NCBI GenBank assembly: GCA_024642335.1 | Contig: JAHEBH010000006.1 | Span: 1 to 64,000 of the forward strand | Length of the DNA: 64,000 nt | Source: Erythrobacter sp. | Lineage (GTDB): Bacteria; Pseudomonadota; Alphaproteobacteria; Sphingomonadales; Sphingomonadaceae | Direction of reading: 5' to 3' | Part shown: piece after piece, positions 1 to 9,455 of the stretch | Layout: each line of letters begins with the position of its first letter | Position numbering within the stretch: the first letter of the stretch is position 1 | Notes under the pieces: model-generated | Seen by the model: only the letters and a program-made list of their open reading frames with translations | Databases searched by the model: none | What the model was told of the DNA's origin: nothing | Program-made: the position numbers and the translations under genes

Positions 1-46
1 AAGCGGAATCACCCCCATATAGGCCCTCACCTGCCTGTCGGGCTGC

Positions 47-121
47 TCCCCGATAGCTCAGCGGTAGAGTAGGTGACTGTTAATCACTTGGTCGTTGGTT
101 CGAATCCAACTCGGGGAGCCA
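47..121 (+). tRNA. tRNA-Asn (GTT), CCA encoded
   Basis: A cloverleaf can be folded by eye. The 7-bp acceptor stem is TCCCCGA with TCGGGGA, the D-arm contains AGCTCAGCGGTAGAGT, the anticodon loop reads CTGTTAA with anticodon GTT, and the T-arm has GGTTCGAATCC. Discriminator G and the CCA end are genomically encoded. No integrase or att-like duplication is visible beside it. Confidence 0.96.
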
Positions 122-277
122 TTTTCCACTTCGCCAATTCGGAACACGCTGCTGCCGCATCCGCGCGGCACAATTTCGCGCGCGTTATCGACGCGAATCA
201 AAGCAAAATTAACTATCTTGCGCTCTTGTTGTGGTACAGGTTGAAACCATCTTCGTTTTTCGGATAATTGGCCGGGC

Positions 278-1129
278 ATGACTGCATCCGCACCAACTGC
301 GCATTTCTACATTGTGAAATCGGAAGATATTCCGGTTCTCAATTACTTGCGCCCCGGTCATCCGAAGCCTTCCCAGGTCATGTGGGTCAACCGGGCGACG
401 GATCAGGAGCTGCGGCGCAGCTCGGTCGACCAGTTCCTGCGAACCTTGTTCAAGGATGGATTGTCCGAAAGCGCAACGCGCCTGCATGACGAAACCGGGC
501 TGCGGTTGGCCTTTGCCAGCGAGGCGGATCGCAATGCCTTTGCCACCTGTTTCCGGCAAGCGCAGGATTACGAACGGGATATCTGTGACGGCCAGATAAT
601 TGCCGTCTTCGACAGCAAGGATGCAGCCGAAAAGGCCATAACCAACCTGCTGTTCGAAACCGTTCCCGATGCCGCGATCTCGCTGCTCTTTCGGGCCAAC
701 AGCATCATGGATGCCAGGACCAACTGGCCGGAGGGCCACAGCCTGACCGGCATCCTGGGATCGGTGGCCGGTGCGGGTGTGGCGGGTGTTGCCGTGGGCA
801 TGGCCATACTGGTCATCCCGGGTGTTGGACCTATCGCGGCGGCGGGAGCGCTTGCCGCTTCGGCCTATACTTCGGTAGCCACGGTCAGCGGCATCATCGG
901 TGCCACCGGCGGTGCAATTGCGCGCATGATCACCGATCCGGACGTTGACGAGGTGGCGAACAACCACCTCGAGCGGCAGATCCAGAATGGCAAGATCTTT
1001 CTGGCCGTGGAGCTGGAAAAGGCACGGCTCAACCGCGCGGAAATCGAGCGAATACTGACGGACAGCAACGGCGTGCTGGTGCGTCGTCCGGGACAATCAG
1101 GCGACGGGCTCAAGCTCGTCGCCGCCTGA
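278..1129 (+). CDS. Hypothetical protein with a central glycine-zipper/hydrophobic segment
   Basis: The predicted product is 283 aa and I do not recognise a specific family member. The first ~170 residues are soluble-looking. Residues ~150-200 form a Gly/Ala-rich hydrophobic stretch (GAGVAGVAVGMAILVIPGVG) resembling the glycine-zipper segment of general-stress or DUF1269-like proteins. The C-terminus is charged. There is no N-terminal signal peptide. The ATG start is taken from the ORF; no strong Shine-Dalgarno precedes it. It stands alone after tRNA-Asn and is convergent with the methyltransferase gene, 13 bp away. A membrane-associated stress-type role is only inference. Confidence 0.75.
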   Translation: MTASAPTAHFYIVKSEDIPVLNYLRPGHPKPSQVMWVNRATDQELRRSSVDQFLRTLFKDGLSESATRLHDETGLRLAFASEADRNAFATCFRQAQDYERDICDGQIIAVFDSKDAAEKAITNLLFETVPDAAISLLFRANSIMDARTNWPEGHSLTGILGSVAGAGVAGVAVGMAILVIPGVGPIAAAGALAASAYTSVATVSGIIGATGGAIARMITDPDVDEVANNHLERQIQNGKIFLAVELEKARLNRAEIERILTDSNGVLVRRPGQSGDGLKLVAA

Positions 1130-1142
1130 TCGCGCTGCCGCC

Positions 1143-1877
1143 CTACGCGGGCTTCTTGAACCGCAGGGCAAACTTCTCCGAAGTCGGTTCGACATCGCGC
1201 GGCGAGATATCGCGCGGGTCGTTTGGATTGGCGAGCAGGTCGGACGTGCCCTCCAGCACCAGCCCGGCCTCAGTCACCTGAGCGATCACCGCCATCGGGT
1301 CGATCCGGTGGATCGTGGAAGTGGCGCCGGTTCCGGTCCCCGGTGCGGAATGATCCTCCACGAAATAGAGACCGCCCGGCTTCAGGGCCCTGGCCACCCA
1401 GTTGTTCACCACGCTGACATCGCCATTGGCGAGATCGTGATAATTCTCGGTCGTCCACACCAGATCGACCTGTTCGGGCAATTCGGTTGCGGCATAATCG
1501 ACCACCACCACTTCGATGTTGCCATATTCGGCAGCCAGCGCATTGATGCCGTCGAGGCCCCCGGGACGGTTTGCGAAGAAGGCGGGCATCAGGGCATAGA
1601 CCTTACCCTCAGGCCCAACCGATGCGGCAAGTATCCGCGTGAAATAGCCGCCGCCCGGCGCGATCTCGGCGACAGACATGCCCGGCCTCACACCGGCAAA
1701 TTCGACGATTTCAGCGGGTTTGCGCAGCGGATCGCGGGCAACATCGCCTTCAGGGCGGCGATCATCGGCGACGGCTGCGGCGATAACCTCGCCAGCGCCA
1801 CCATGATGGTTGGCCACCACGGCGGTGGATGAAGCCAGCAAGGCAGCGGCAAAGGTGGCAAATACGGCGCGTTTCAT
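1143..1877 (-). CDS. Secreted class I SAM-dependent methyltransferase-like protein (COG4798 type)
   Basis: The product is 244 aa. It starts with a Sec-type signal peptide (MKRAVFATFAAALLASSTA...). A Rossmann methyltransferase fold follows, with SAM motif I EIAPGGGYFTRILA near residue 70 and later acidic and hydrophobic strands (DLVWTTENYHD). This matches a family annotated as predicted methyltransferases that carry an export signal. Methylation of a periplasmic substrate would be surprising because SAM is cytoplasmic, so the true reaction is unknown. It appears monocistronic, convergent with the upstream glycine-zipper gene and 77 bp from the MFS gene stop. Confidence 0.82.
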   Translation of the reverse strand: MKRAVFATFAAALLASSTAVVANHHGGAGEVIAAAVADDRRPEGDVARDPLRKPAEIVEFAGVRPGMSVAEIAPGGGYFTRILAASVGPEGKVYALMPAFFANRPGGLDGINALAAEYGNIEVVVVDYAATELPEQVDLVWTTENYHDLANGDVSVVNNWVARALKPGGLYFVEDHSAPGTGTGATSTIHRIDPMAVIAQVTEAGLVLEGTSDLLANPNDPRDISPRDVEPTSEKFALRFKKPA

Positions 1878-1954
1878 GGTCGATCCTCCCGATAGCGTTT
1901 GAAGACGAAGCTATAGGGACGCCGCGCGATCACAAGTGGTAATTTGTAACGCAG

Positions 1955-3157
1955 TCAGCTGACTTTCGCCCTTTGTGCGTCGAGCAGCTTCACCGCCTGC
2001 AGCGCCACCAGCACCACGAGGCCGATCATCGCGGCGCCAACGTACCAGGGCGCATCATGGGCAACACTGCCGTAGATGAAGCCGAAGATCGGCGGAGCGA
2101 CGATCCGCCCGATGGCGTTGGAAGCCATCAACAGACCCATTGTGCTCCCCTGCCGTTCAGGCGGTGTATTACGGCTAAGGAGCGCGCCCGCGGAAGGAAA
2201 CGCCAGGCTGTGCCCTGTCATCAGCACGCCCATCAGCAACACCCCCGATATCGGATGGCGGATCACCGGCTGCAGAAGCATGGAGAGCACGAGCAGCGCC
2301 AGCCCCATCACGATCACCCGCGCCTCGCCATAACGGTGGACTAGCGGGCCGATCAGCACCAATTGCGCAAACAATCCGCCGCCCCCGATGGCAAGGAAGG
2401 CAAAGCCCAGGTCATGCGCGCTCCAGCCGAAATTGGCCTCGCTCCACAAGCCATAGATCGCTTCCATCGAGGCGAAGGCGGCGATGCCGAAGAAGGAAAT
2501 GACAAAGAGGCGCGCCAGCAGCGGCTCGGACGAGACAAAGCGGAAGGCTTCCGAAAATCTGGGAAGCGGCGCGCCCTTGCCCTTGGGCTCCACCGCGTCA
2601 CGCAGCGCCGCCATGCACCACAGGCTTGCCAGGATCGACAGGCCGCCCGCTATAAAGATCGGCAAGCGGAAACTGGCCGCAACCACTTCCTCGCCAGCAA
2701 ACAAGCCGCCCAGAACCGGACCGAAAGCAAAGCCGAGCGAGAATGCCGCGCCGAAATAGCCCATCGTCTTGGCGCGCCGTTCGGGTGGTGAGACATCGGC
2801 GATGAACCCCTGGCACACGCTCAGCGTTCCAGAGAAGAACCCGCTGAACACGCGGATGCCTATTGCCGCCCACAATGTCGGCGCATAGGCGAAGGCGACA
2901 TAGGAAAGCCCGGCGATGAAGGTGGTGACGGCAAGCACCTTGCGCCGTCCCCAGATATCCGACTGGCGGCCCCAGAATATCTCGCCAAAGACATTGCCGA
3001 AACTGTAGGCTGCAAAGAGCAAGGCAATTTCGAACGGTGTTGCGTCAAAGACCTGCCCGTAAAAGGGCAGCAGCGGCAGGATCAGGCTGAAACCCGCGAT
3101 ATTGATGAAGACCGCGACCAGTAGCGGTGCCAACACCGCCCAGCTTCGCCTATCCAT
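1955..3157 (-). CDS. MFS transporter (TCR/Tet-like, about 12 TM)
   Basis: The product is about 400 aa, the usual length for a 12-helix major facilitator. Hydrophobic segments recur along its whole length, and the loop 2-3 signature appears as GEIFWGRQSDIWGRRKVL around residue 65. I chose the internal ATG (MDRRSW...) rather than the ORF-track start. It overlaps the SMP-30 stop by 8 bp and removes an unlikely Arg/Cys-rich leader. The overlap suggests translational coupling with the lactonase-like gene, so the pump may export or import a sugar acid or lactone. The substrate cannot be read from sequence. Resemblance to TetA-type pumps does not prove drug resistance. Confidence 0.88.
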   Translation of the reverse strand: MDRRSWAVLAPLLVAVFINIAGFSLILPLLPFYGQVFDATPFEIALLFAAYSFGNVFGEIFWGRQSDIWGRRKVLAVTTFIAGLSYVAFAYAPTLWAAIGIRVFSGFFSGTLSVCQGFIADVSPPERRAKTMGYFGAAFSLGFAFGPVLGGLFAGEEVVAASFRLPIFIAGGLSILASLWCMAALRDAVEPKGKGAPLPRFSEAFRFVSSEPLLARLFVISFFGIAAFASMEAIYGLWSEANFGWSAHDLGFAFLAIGGGGLFAQLVLIGPLVHRYGEARVIVMGLALLVLSMLLQPVIRHPISGVLLMGVLMTGHSLAFPSAGALLSRNTPPERQGSTMGLLMASNAIGRIVAPPIFGFIYGSVAHDAPWYVGAAMIGLVVLVALQAVKLLDAQRAKVS

Positions 3158-4013
3158 GATAGCGCGGCTCCGGCAGGCCCTGCACGCCAAGGCCGTCGAT
3201 CACGTAGTTCCATCCGTCGCCATCTGCCGGCTCGCGGCCGAGGAAACCGGGATCGATGCTGGGCACGAACAGCCGGTCGAGCTTGGGGCCAAAGAACATG
3301 CAACTTGCCGGCAGCCTGGTGGGCATGTCGATCACGCGCTTCACTTCCCCTTCTGGGGAGAGGCAAAGCACCACTCCGCCCTCGCAGATCGCCACCCACA
3401 TGTCGCCATTGGCATCGATGGTCGCGCCATCGGGGATGGGGCCGTAATCGCTGGTGTTGAAGAACGCGCGGCGATTGCCCGCTTCACCCGTCGCCATGTC
3501 ATAGTCATAGGCGTAGATCACATGCGCCATGCTGTCCGCATGATAGAGCGTCCTGCCATCGGGCGACCAGCAGGGTCCGTTGCCCAAAGTCAGCCCGCTG
3601 TCGAGCTGTGTGATTGTTCCGTGGTCCAGGCTGAACAAGCCCCCGACCGGTTCCGCCGCCTTGCGGTGGCTGGTGCCGAAGATGAAGCGTCCTGCCCGGT
3701 CCACCTTGCCATCGGCGAGCTGGATGGCGGGATTGGCGGGAGCCATCAGCGCCAGCGGCGTGACTTTGCCGCTGTCCAGGTCGAGCGTGTGGATGCCGTC
3801 GACCAGCGCCACGATCGCGCCGCCGCCTTCGCGCACCGCCATCGCGCCGATCATGTCGGGCACATCCCATTCGCGATGCTCGCCGCTTGCGGGGTGCCAG
3901 CGCAGCACCTTCTTCTCTAGGATATCGATATAATAGAGCGCCTGTTCGGCGACGTCCCATACGGGACCTTCACCAACCGAGCGGCGCGGCAAGTCCAGCC
4001 TTGTTATCTGCAT
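3150..4013 (-). CDS. SMP-30/gluconolactonase/LRE-like family protein
   Basis: The product is 287 aa, a six-bladed beta-propeller family of Ca/Zn-dependent lactonases. Visible metal-site candidates are the N-terminal GEGPVWD (Glu), the NGPCWSPDGRTLYHADS segment (Asn and Asp) and the later DGATIDANGDMW blade. The start was moved to ATG 4013 because GGGAGA lies 7 nt upstream; the ORF-track start eight codons earlier lacks this. It is the first gene of a two-gene operon with the MFS transporter. A near-perfect 24-bp palindrome sits 18 bp upstream of the start, so repression by a dimeric regulator is likely. Confidence 0.88.
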   Translation of the reverse strand: MQITRLDLPRRSVGEGPVWDVAEQALYYIDILEKKVLRWHPASGEHREWDVPDMIGAMAVREGGGAIVALVDGIHTLDLDSGKVTPLALMAPANPAIQLADGKVDRAGRFIFGTSHRKAAEPVGGLFSLDHGTITQLDSGLTLGNGPCWSPDGRTLYHADSMAHVIYAYDYDMATGEAGNRRAFFNTSDYGPIPDGATIDANGDMWVAICEGGVVLCLSPEGEVKRVIDMPTRLPASCMFFGPKLDRLFVPSIDPGFLGREPADGDGWNYVIDGLGVQGLPEPRYHG

Positions 4014-4031
4014 TGCGGCTCTCCCTGCACT

Positions 4032-4055
4032 CGACAATAACGATCGTTACTGTCG
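4032..4055. promoter_or_regulatory. Palindromic operator candidate upstream of the SMP-30/MFS operon
   Basis: A 24-bp inverted repeat with core TAACGATCGTTA and outer arms CGACA/TGTCG has only one mismatched pair. It lies 18 bp upstream of the SMP-30 start and has no adjacent T-tract. Length and symmetry are typical of TetR-family operators (inference). No regulator gene is adjacent. Confidence 0.6.
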
Positions 4056-4085
4056 TGGCAAGAAGAGCCTTGCTTCAGCGGTGGA

Positions 4086-6836
4086 TCACACCGCCCCGTG
4101 ACAGTGCTTGTACTTGTTGCCCGAACCGCAAGGGCACGGTGCATTGCGGTTGACGTACATCTCTGCATAGGGATCTTCACGGTTCGATCCACCAGGACCT
4201 GCTTGCGCCATCACCGAGCCTGCCAGCGCACCGAACAGCGCCTGGCGTTCTGCAGATCCATCGCCATCGTTCGAATTGTCCTCGCCCGTCAGCGGATCGA
4301 TGTGTCCGGTCATGAATTCGGGCAGCTTCGGCAATTCGCGCGGCGGCGGCGGTTCGGCCATGCGCATTTCGCTGGTGAGCAGGATGCGCGTCACGCTTTC
4401 GCGGATCGATTCGAGCATCATCTCGAACAGGCCGAATGCTTCCTGTTTGTATTCGTTGAGCGGCTGCTTCTGCGCATAGGCGCGCAGGAACACCACCTGC
4501 CGCAAGGCATCGAGCGTGGCGAGATGCTCCTTCCAGTGATGGTCGAGCTGCTGCAGCAGGATGCTTTTTTCGATACGGCGCCAGATGCTCTCCTCGATCG
4601 GCGCGGACTTGGCCGCCAGTTTCTCGCGGGCAAGTTCCTGCAGCCGTTCCTCGATCAGTTCGGGCTCGACCGCTTCCTCCTGCAGCCAGTTGTCGATCGG
4701 CGGCTCCATGCCCATGACATGGGCGACCTTGGTCTTGAGACCTTCGATATCCCATTGTTCGGGATAGGACCCGGGCGGGCAGGCGCCGGTAACGATAGCG
4801 TTGATCGCATCCTCGCGCATATCGTCCACGACATCATCGACGCGCTCGGAATCCATGATCTCGGCGCGCTGTTCGTAGACGACCTTGCGCTGGTCATTCA
4901 TCACGTCGTCGTACTGCACGACCTGCTTGCGCATCTCGTAATTGCGCGCCTCGACCTTCTTCTGCGCGGTTTCGATGGCCTTGGAGAGCCACTTGGAACC
5001 GATTGCCTCACCATCTTCGAGGTTGGAGTTCATCATCTTGGCGAAAAGCGTATCCGGCCCAAAGATGCGCAGGAGATCGTCCTCCAGGCAGAGGTAGAAG
5101 CGCGACAGGCCGGGGTCACCCTGGCGGCCCGAACGGCCGCGCAGCTGGTTGTCGATACGCCGACTTTCGTGGCGTTCGGTACCGAGCACGAACAGGCCGC
5201 CTGCATCGAGCACCTTCTGCTTTTCCGCAGCCACCTCGGCCCTGATCCGGTCAACCTCCAGCTGGCGCTTGGGATCATCCTCGGGAATGTCGCGCAATTC
5301 GTCCGCGATACGGAATTCGACGTTACCACCCAGCTGGATATCCGTGCCGCGACCGGCCATGTTGGTGGCGATCGTCACCGCGCCGATACGGCCCGCCTGC
5401 GCCACGATATGCGCTTCCTGCTCGTGCATGCGGGCATTGAGCACGGCGTGTTTCACGCCTTCCTTGTCGAGGAACTGGCTGAGCAGCTCGGACTTTTCGA
5501 TGGAAACAGTGCCAACCAGCACAGGCTGGCCGGTATCGTATTTCTCCTTGATCGCCTTGGCGATGGCCCCGAACTTGTCGATCGTATTCTTGTAGAACTC
5601 GTCTTCCTCGTCCACGCGCTGGACAAGCACGTTGGTGGGAATTTCGACCACGTTGAGCTTGTAGATGTCCCAGAATTCAGCCGCTTCGGTGGCAGCGGTG
5701 CCGGTCATGCCGGAAAGCTTGGGGTACATGCGGAAATAGTTCTGGAAGGTGATCGAGGCCATTGTCTGGTTCTCGGGCTGGATCGCCACGCCTTCCTTGG
5801 CTTCCACCGCCTGGTGCAAGCCGTTGGACCAGCGGCGGCCATCCATCATGCGGCCCGTGAACTCGTCGATGATGACGACCTTGTCGTCCTTGACGATATA
5901 GTCCGTGTCCTTCTTGAACATCACCACCGCTCGCAGCGCCTGGTCGAGGTGATGGACCACCTGCGTATTCTCGATGTCATAGAGATTGTCGGAGGTCAGA
6001 AGTCCGGCGGCGATCAGGCGCTGCTCGACCTCTTCTACGCCCTCTTCGGTCAACTGGACGTTGCGGGACTTTTCGTCCTTCTGGTAATACTCCTCTTCCA
6101 GCCCCTTCACGATTTCGTCGAGAGCGACATACATTCCGGCCTTGTCCTCGGTCGGACCGGAAATGATCAGCGGCGTGCGCGCCTCGTCGATCAGGATCGA
6201 GTCCACCTCGTCGACGATGGCGAAGTTGAAGGGACGCTGCACCATCTGGCTGCGTTCCTGCTTCATGTTGTCGCGCAAATAGTCGAAACCAAGCTCGTTG
6301 TTGGTGCCGTAGGTAATGTCCGCCGCATAAGCCTCGCGGCGCGCATGTTCGGGCAGGTTGGGCACGACCACGCCGATCGTCAGGCCCAGGAACTTGTGCA
6401 GCTGGCCCATCCATTCGGCGTCGCGACGGGCGAGGTAATCGTTCACCGTCACCACGTGTACGCCCTTGCCTTCGATGGCGTTGAGATAGGTGGCGAGCGT
6501 GGCGACCAGCGTCTTGCCCTCACCCGTCTTCATTTCGGCAATCTCGCCGCGATGCAGAACGATGCCGCCCACCATCTGCACATCGAAGTGCCGCATGCCG
6601 AGCACGCGCTTCGACGCCTCGCGCACGGTGGCAAAGGCTTCGGGCAGCAGATCGTCGAGCGTCTTGCCTTCCTGCAGCTTGAGGCGGAACTTGGCGGTCT
6701 GCGCCCTCAGCTCGTCGTCGGAGAAATCCTCCAGCTGGGGTTCCAGTGCATTGATCCGCGCAACGATCTTGTCGAGCGAGCGCACGTAACGTTCATTGGC
6801 CGAGCCGAAGATGGATTTGGCGATTGTCTGCCACAT
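4086..6836 (-). CDS. secA: Preprotein translocase ATPase SecA
   Basis: The product is 916 aa, normal for the family. It is the cytoplasmic motor that pushes unfolded preproteins through SecYEG. Walker A is MKTGEGKT at about residues 102-109, the Walker B-type motif is [14 protein letters not shown], and the helicase-like [12 protein letters not shown] and [10 protein letters not shown] motifs follow. The C-terminus carries the zinc-binding, SecB-interacting [14 protein letters not shown]. The start [16 protein letters not shown] matches the expected family N-terminus. It is followed 72 bp downstream by the oppositely regulated SMP-30 operon on the same strand. A 939-aa antisense ORF in the track is a shadow. 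Confidence 0.99.
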   Translation of the reverse strand: MWQTIAKSIFGSANERYVRSLDKIVARINALEPQLEDFSDDELRAQTAKFRLKLQEGKTLDDLLPEAFATVREASKRVLGMRHFDVQMVGGIVLHRGEIAEMKTGEGKTLVATLATYLNAIEGKGVHVVTVNDYLARRDAEWMGQLHKFLGLTIGVVVPNLPEHARREAYAADITYGTNNELGFDYLRDNMKQERSQMVQRPFNFAIVDEVDSILIDEARTPLIISGPTEDKAGMYVALDEIVKGLEEEYYQKDEKSRNVQLTEEGVEEVEQRLIAAGLLTSDNLYDIENTQVVHHLDQALRAVVMFKKDTDYIVKDDKVVIIDEFTGRMMDGRRWSNGLHQAVEAKEGVAIQPENQTMASITFQNYFRMYPKLSGMTGTAATEAAEFWDIYKLNVVEIPTNVLVQRVDEEDEFYKNTIDKFGAIAKAIKEKYDTGQPVLVGTVSIEKSELLSQFLDKEGVKHAVLNARMHEQEAHIVAQAGRIGAVTIATNMAGRGTDIQLGGNVEFRIADELRDIPEDDPKRQLEVDRIRAEVAAEKQKVLDAGGLFVLGTERHESRRIDNQLRGRSGRQGDPGLSRFYLCLEDDLLRIFGPDTLFAKMMNSNLEDGEAIGSKWLSKAIETAQKKVEARNYEMRKQVVQYDDVMNDQRKVVYEQRAEIMDSERVDDVVDDMREDAINAIVTGACPPGSYPEQWDIEGLKTKVAHVMGMEPPIDNWLQEEAVEPELIEERLQELAREKLAAKSAPIEESIWRRIEKSILLQQLDHHWKEHLATLDALRQVVFLRAYAQKQPLNEYKQEAFGLFEMMLESIRESVTRILLTSEMRMAEPPPPRELPKLPEFMTGHIDPLTGEDNSNDGDGSAERQALFGALAGSVMAQAGPGGSNREDPYAEMYVNRNAPCPCGSGNKYKHCHGAV

Positions 6837-6924
6837 GATGGGCGTATCCTGTCGAAAATATGGAAGATGCGGCCGCGCGCTTGCCTGCGGCCGGAAGATA
6901 TCAGCGATGTGGGATAGGCTGCGC

Positions 6925-7194
6925 CTATTCGCGCGCGCGATCCGCCTGCAGCATTACCGTGGGCGTGTGGACCACGATAACCGGACGCATGCACATCCCG
7001 CCTTCGTCTTTACGCCGGTAGCTGAAAAGGTCCTGCTGTACCTCGACAATCGCACCGCCCTGCACTTGGCAGGCGGCGGCATCCTGCGCCATCTGCACGG
7101 CCTGGACCGAGCTATCCAGCGCTTGCGCCGGAGCGACCGCGGTGGTCAATCCGGTGAAAACAGCCAGCAGAGTGAGCAATTGGCGAAGCATCAT
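6925..7194 (-). CDS. Small secreted hypothetical protein
   Basis: The product is 89 aa with a clear signal peptide ([25 protein letters not shown], cleavage expected after AQA). The mature part is about 64 residues with two cysteines (ACQVQ and GMCMRP) that could form a disulfide in the periplasm. I recognise no domain. It lies 88 bp upstream of secA on the same strand and is divergent from argJ. Either of two adjacent ATGs could start translation, and neither has a strong Shine-Dalgarno. Confidence 0.6.
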   Translation of the reverse strand: MMLRQLLTLLAVFTGLTTAVAPAQALDSSVQAVQMAQDAAACQVQGGAIVEVQQDLFSYRRKDEGGMCMRPVIVVHTPTVMLQADRARE

Positions 7195-7300
7195 GGACCC
7201 AGATAGCGATCTATTCGCCCGTGTCTACGCCGCGCGCGTTACTTTCGCCTGAATTTTGGGCGATTGTCGTGCACCCGACTTGCCACTATGCGCGTGCCCC

Positions 7301-8527
7301 ATGGATATCGAAACTTCACCGCTAGCCGTTCCCTTCCCCGACATGCCACCTATCGAAGGCGTGACGCTGCGCGTGGCGCGGGCGCGGTACAAGAAATGGG
7401 ATCGCTGCGACCTGACCTATGCCGAGCTGGCGGAAGGCACTGCGCTGGCGGGGGTCTTCACCAAGAACGTCTGCTGCTCAACCGAGGTCGAGATGGGGCG
7501 CGAACAAGTGAAGCGTGGCAAGGCGCGCGGGCTTGTGGTCAATGCAGGCAATTCCAACGCCTTTACCGGCTTTCGCGGGCGCGAGGCGGTGGAGCAGATC
7601 ATGGCGCAGGTGGCGGCGCACCTCGGTTGCGACAGCGAGGAGGTGCTCGTCTCCTCCACCGGCGTGATCGGCGTTCCGCTGCCCAAGGACAAGGCGCAGG
7701 CTGGCGTCGCGGCGGCACTCGGTGCGGATGCCTGTTCATGGCAGGATGCGGCCAACACCATCGGCACCACCGATACTTTCGCCAAGGGTGCCACCGTTTC
7801 CGCCATGCTCGGCGATACCCGGGTGACGCTCAACGGCATCATCAAGGGCAGCGGCATGATCGCGCCCGACATGGCGACGATGCTCGGCTATATCTTCACC
7901 GATGCTGCGGTGGAGCCTGCTTTCCTGCAGCAATGCCTTTCTGCCGCGAATGAACGCACCTATTCCTGCATCACGGTGGATAGCGACACTTCTACCAGCG
8001 ACACGGTGCTGGCCTTCGCCACCGGCAAGGCGGGCAATGTGCCCATCACCGGTTTCGATGATCCGGGTGCGGATGCTTTCATGGCTGCGATGGAGGATAT
8101 TTGCCGCCAGCTCGCCCATCTCGTGGTGCGCGATGGCGAAGGGGCGCAGAAGTTCATCTCCGTATCGGTGCAGGGCGCTGTGAGCGATGAAAGCGCGCGC
8201 CGGATCGGCCTCGCCATTGCCAATTCGCCGCTGGTGAAGACGGCGTTCGCCGGCGGAGACGCCAATTGGGGCCGCGTGGTCATGGCGGTAGGCAAGGCGG
8301 GAGAGCCTGCCGACCGGGACAAGCTTTCGATAGCTTTCGGCGGAATCTGGGCTGCAAGGAACGGACTTCCGCTCGCCGATTATGACGAAGCGCCGGTCGC
8401 AAAGCATCTCGCGGGGCAGGAGATCGATATCACTGTCGATATTGGCCTTGGCCAGGGTCACGCCACCGTCTGGACCTGCGACCTGACGCATGGCTATATC
8501 AGCATCAACGCGGATTACCGATCGTGA
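7301..8527 (+). CDS. argJ: Bifunctional glutamate N-acetyltransferase / amino-acid acetyltransferase ArgJ
   Basis: The product is 408 aa. ArgJ moves the acetyl group from N-acetylornithine to glutamate in the cyclic arginine pathway, and the bifunctional form also uses acetyl-CoA. The autoproteolytic Ala-Thr site is visible in KGSGMIAPDMATMLGY, where Thr becomes the nucleophile of the beta chain. The C-terminal motif GGDANWGRVVMA is also typical. I chose ATG 7301 (MDIETSPL) over the ORF-track start because the preceding 15 residues look non-coding. It is followed at once by the palindromic repeat and then the phosphatase gene. Confidence 0.96.
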   Translation: MDIETSPLAVPFPDMPPIEGVTLRVARARYKKWDRCDLTYAELAEGTALAGVFTKNVCCSTEVEMGREQVKRGKARGLVVNAGNSNAFTGFRGREAVEQIMAQVAAHLGCDSEEVLVSSTGVIGVPLPKDKAQAGVAAALGADACSWQDAANTIGTTDTFAKGATVSAMLGDTRVTLNGIIKGSGMIAPDMATMLGYIFTDAAVEPAFLQQCLSAANERTYSCITVDSDTSTSDTVLAFATGKAGNVPITGFDDPGADAFMAAMEDICRQLAHLVVRDGEGAQKFISVSVQGAVSDESARRIGLAIANSPLVKTAFAGGDANWGRVVMAVGKAGEPADRDKLSIAFGGIWAARNGLPLADYDEAPVAKHLAGQEIDITVDIGLGQGHATVWTCDLTHGYISINADYRS

Positions 8528-8529
8528 GA

Positions 8530-8643
8530 CCCCTCCCGCCCGCGGGAGGGGCAGCGAGACTTGGTCGCGTGAGCGGCCTAGTCGCAGCGGGGTGGGCCTT
8601 ACGGCCCATGCCCACCCCCAGCCCCTCCCGCAAGCGGGAGGGG
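8530..8643. repeat. Palindromic (REP-like) repeat: two outward hairpins around a third
   Basis: Two near-identical hairpins, CCCCTCCCGC/GCGGGAGGGG at 8530-8551 and 8622-8643, flank a third stem, GGGGTGGGC/GCCCACCCC at 8589-8618. It lies between argJ and the phosphatase gene. GC-rich palindromes of this kind recur in sphingomonad genomes (established impression, not checked here). The last arm supplies the GGAGGGGAG Shine-Dalgarno of the next gene. Confidence 0.8.
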
Positions 8644-8648
8644 AGATC

Positions 8649-9455
8649 GTGAGCGATATCACGGCCCTCCACGCTGCAGTGGAGGAACTGCTTCAGAGGG
8701 TGACCGAAAAGATCATCCTGCCGCGCTACCAGAACCTGAAAGACGGTGAGGTGCAGGACAAGGGGGGTGACGATCCCGTTACCATTGCCGACCGCGAGTC
8801 CGAGGAAATGCTCGAGGAAGGCCTCGCAAAGATCATCCCCGGCCTGCCCATTGTCGGCGAAGAGGCAGCGCATGCCGACAAGAGCGTCATGGATCGCCTG
8901 TCGGGCGACTGCTGGATCATCGATCCCATCGACGGCACGCGCAATTTCGCCAAGGGCAAACCTCCCTTCGGCATCCTCCTGGCGATGGCATCGGGCGGAG
9001 AGGCCCATACCGGCTGGATCTACGATTGCCTCACCGGCCGCCTGTGCACAGCCCACCGCGGCAAGGGCGCCTTCATCAATGGCGAAAAGATTTCGGCACG
9101 GCCCACCGGCGCGGTGCAGCCCGTCGCCGCGATCTCGCTGTTGTTCATGGATATGGGCAAACGAGAAGCGGTGATGGAAAGCATCGCACCGCATTACCGC
9201 ATGGTCGACGTGCCCTATTGCGCGGCGGAACAATATCCACGGCTGGGCCTGGGCGAGAACGACGTATCGATGTTCGAACGGACGCTGGCTTGGGACCACG
9301 CGGCAGGCGCATTGTGGCTAAACGAAGCGGGCGGCAAGGTCGCCCGCCCGGACGGCTCCCCCTATCGCGTGGACGGAGATACCCACGGCGGCCTGATCGG
9401 CGCCGCCTCACCAGCCTTGTGGGACGAGCTGGTGGGCAGGCTCAAGGGGCTTTGA
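8649..9455 (+). CDS. Inositol-monophosphatase-family phosphatase, possibly histidinol-phosphatase
   Basis: The product is 268 aa. IMPase-fold metal motifs are intact: GEEAA near residue 65, DPIDGTRNFAKG near residue 90, and the C-terminal WDHAAGALWLNEAGGKV. The DGTRNF variant is common in HisN-type histidinol-phosphatases, so a role in histidine synthesis is likely but not proven; inositol or nucleotide bisphosphate hydrolysis remains possible. I chose GTG 8649 because the 53 residues before it in the ORF track translate the palindromic repeat, and GGAGGGGAG sits just upstream. It is convergent with trxA across a second repeat. Confidence 0.9.
   Translation: MSDITALHAAVEELLQRVTEKIILPRYQNLKDGEVQDKGGDDPVTIADRESEEMLEEGLAKIIPGLPIVGEEAAHADKSVMDRLSGDCWIIDPIDGTRNFAKGKPPFGILLAMASGGEAHTGWIYDCLTGRLCTAHRGKGAFINGEKISARPTGAVQPVAAISLLFMDMGKREAVMESIAPHYRMVDVPYCAAEQYPRLGLGENDVSMFERTLAWDHAAGALWLNEAGGKVARPDGSPYRVDGDTHGGLIGAASPALWDELVGRLKGL

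Noticed and set aside
1955-3157. Tetracycline resistance determinant
   Set aside because: Only general MFS similarity; coupled to an SMP-30 gene, with no resistance or mobile context.
4098-6917. 939-aa plus-strand ORF
   Set aside because: Lies antisense over secA, which has complete motifs. It is a codon-bias shadow.
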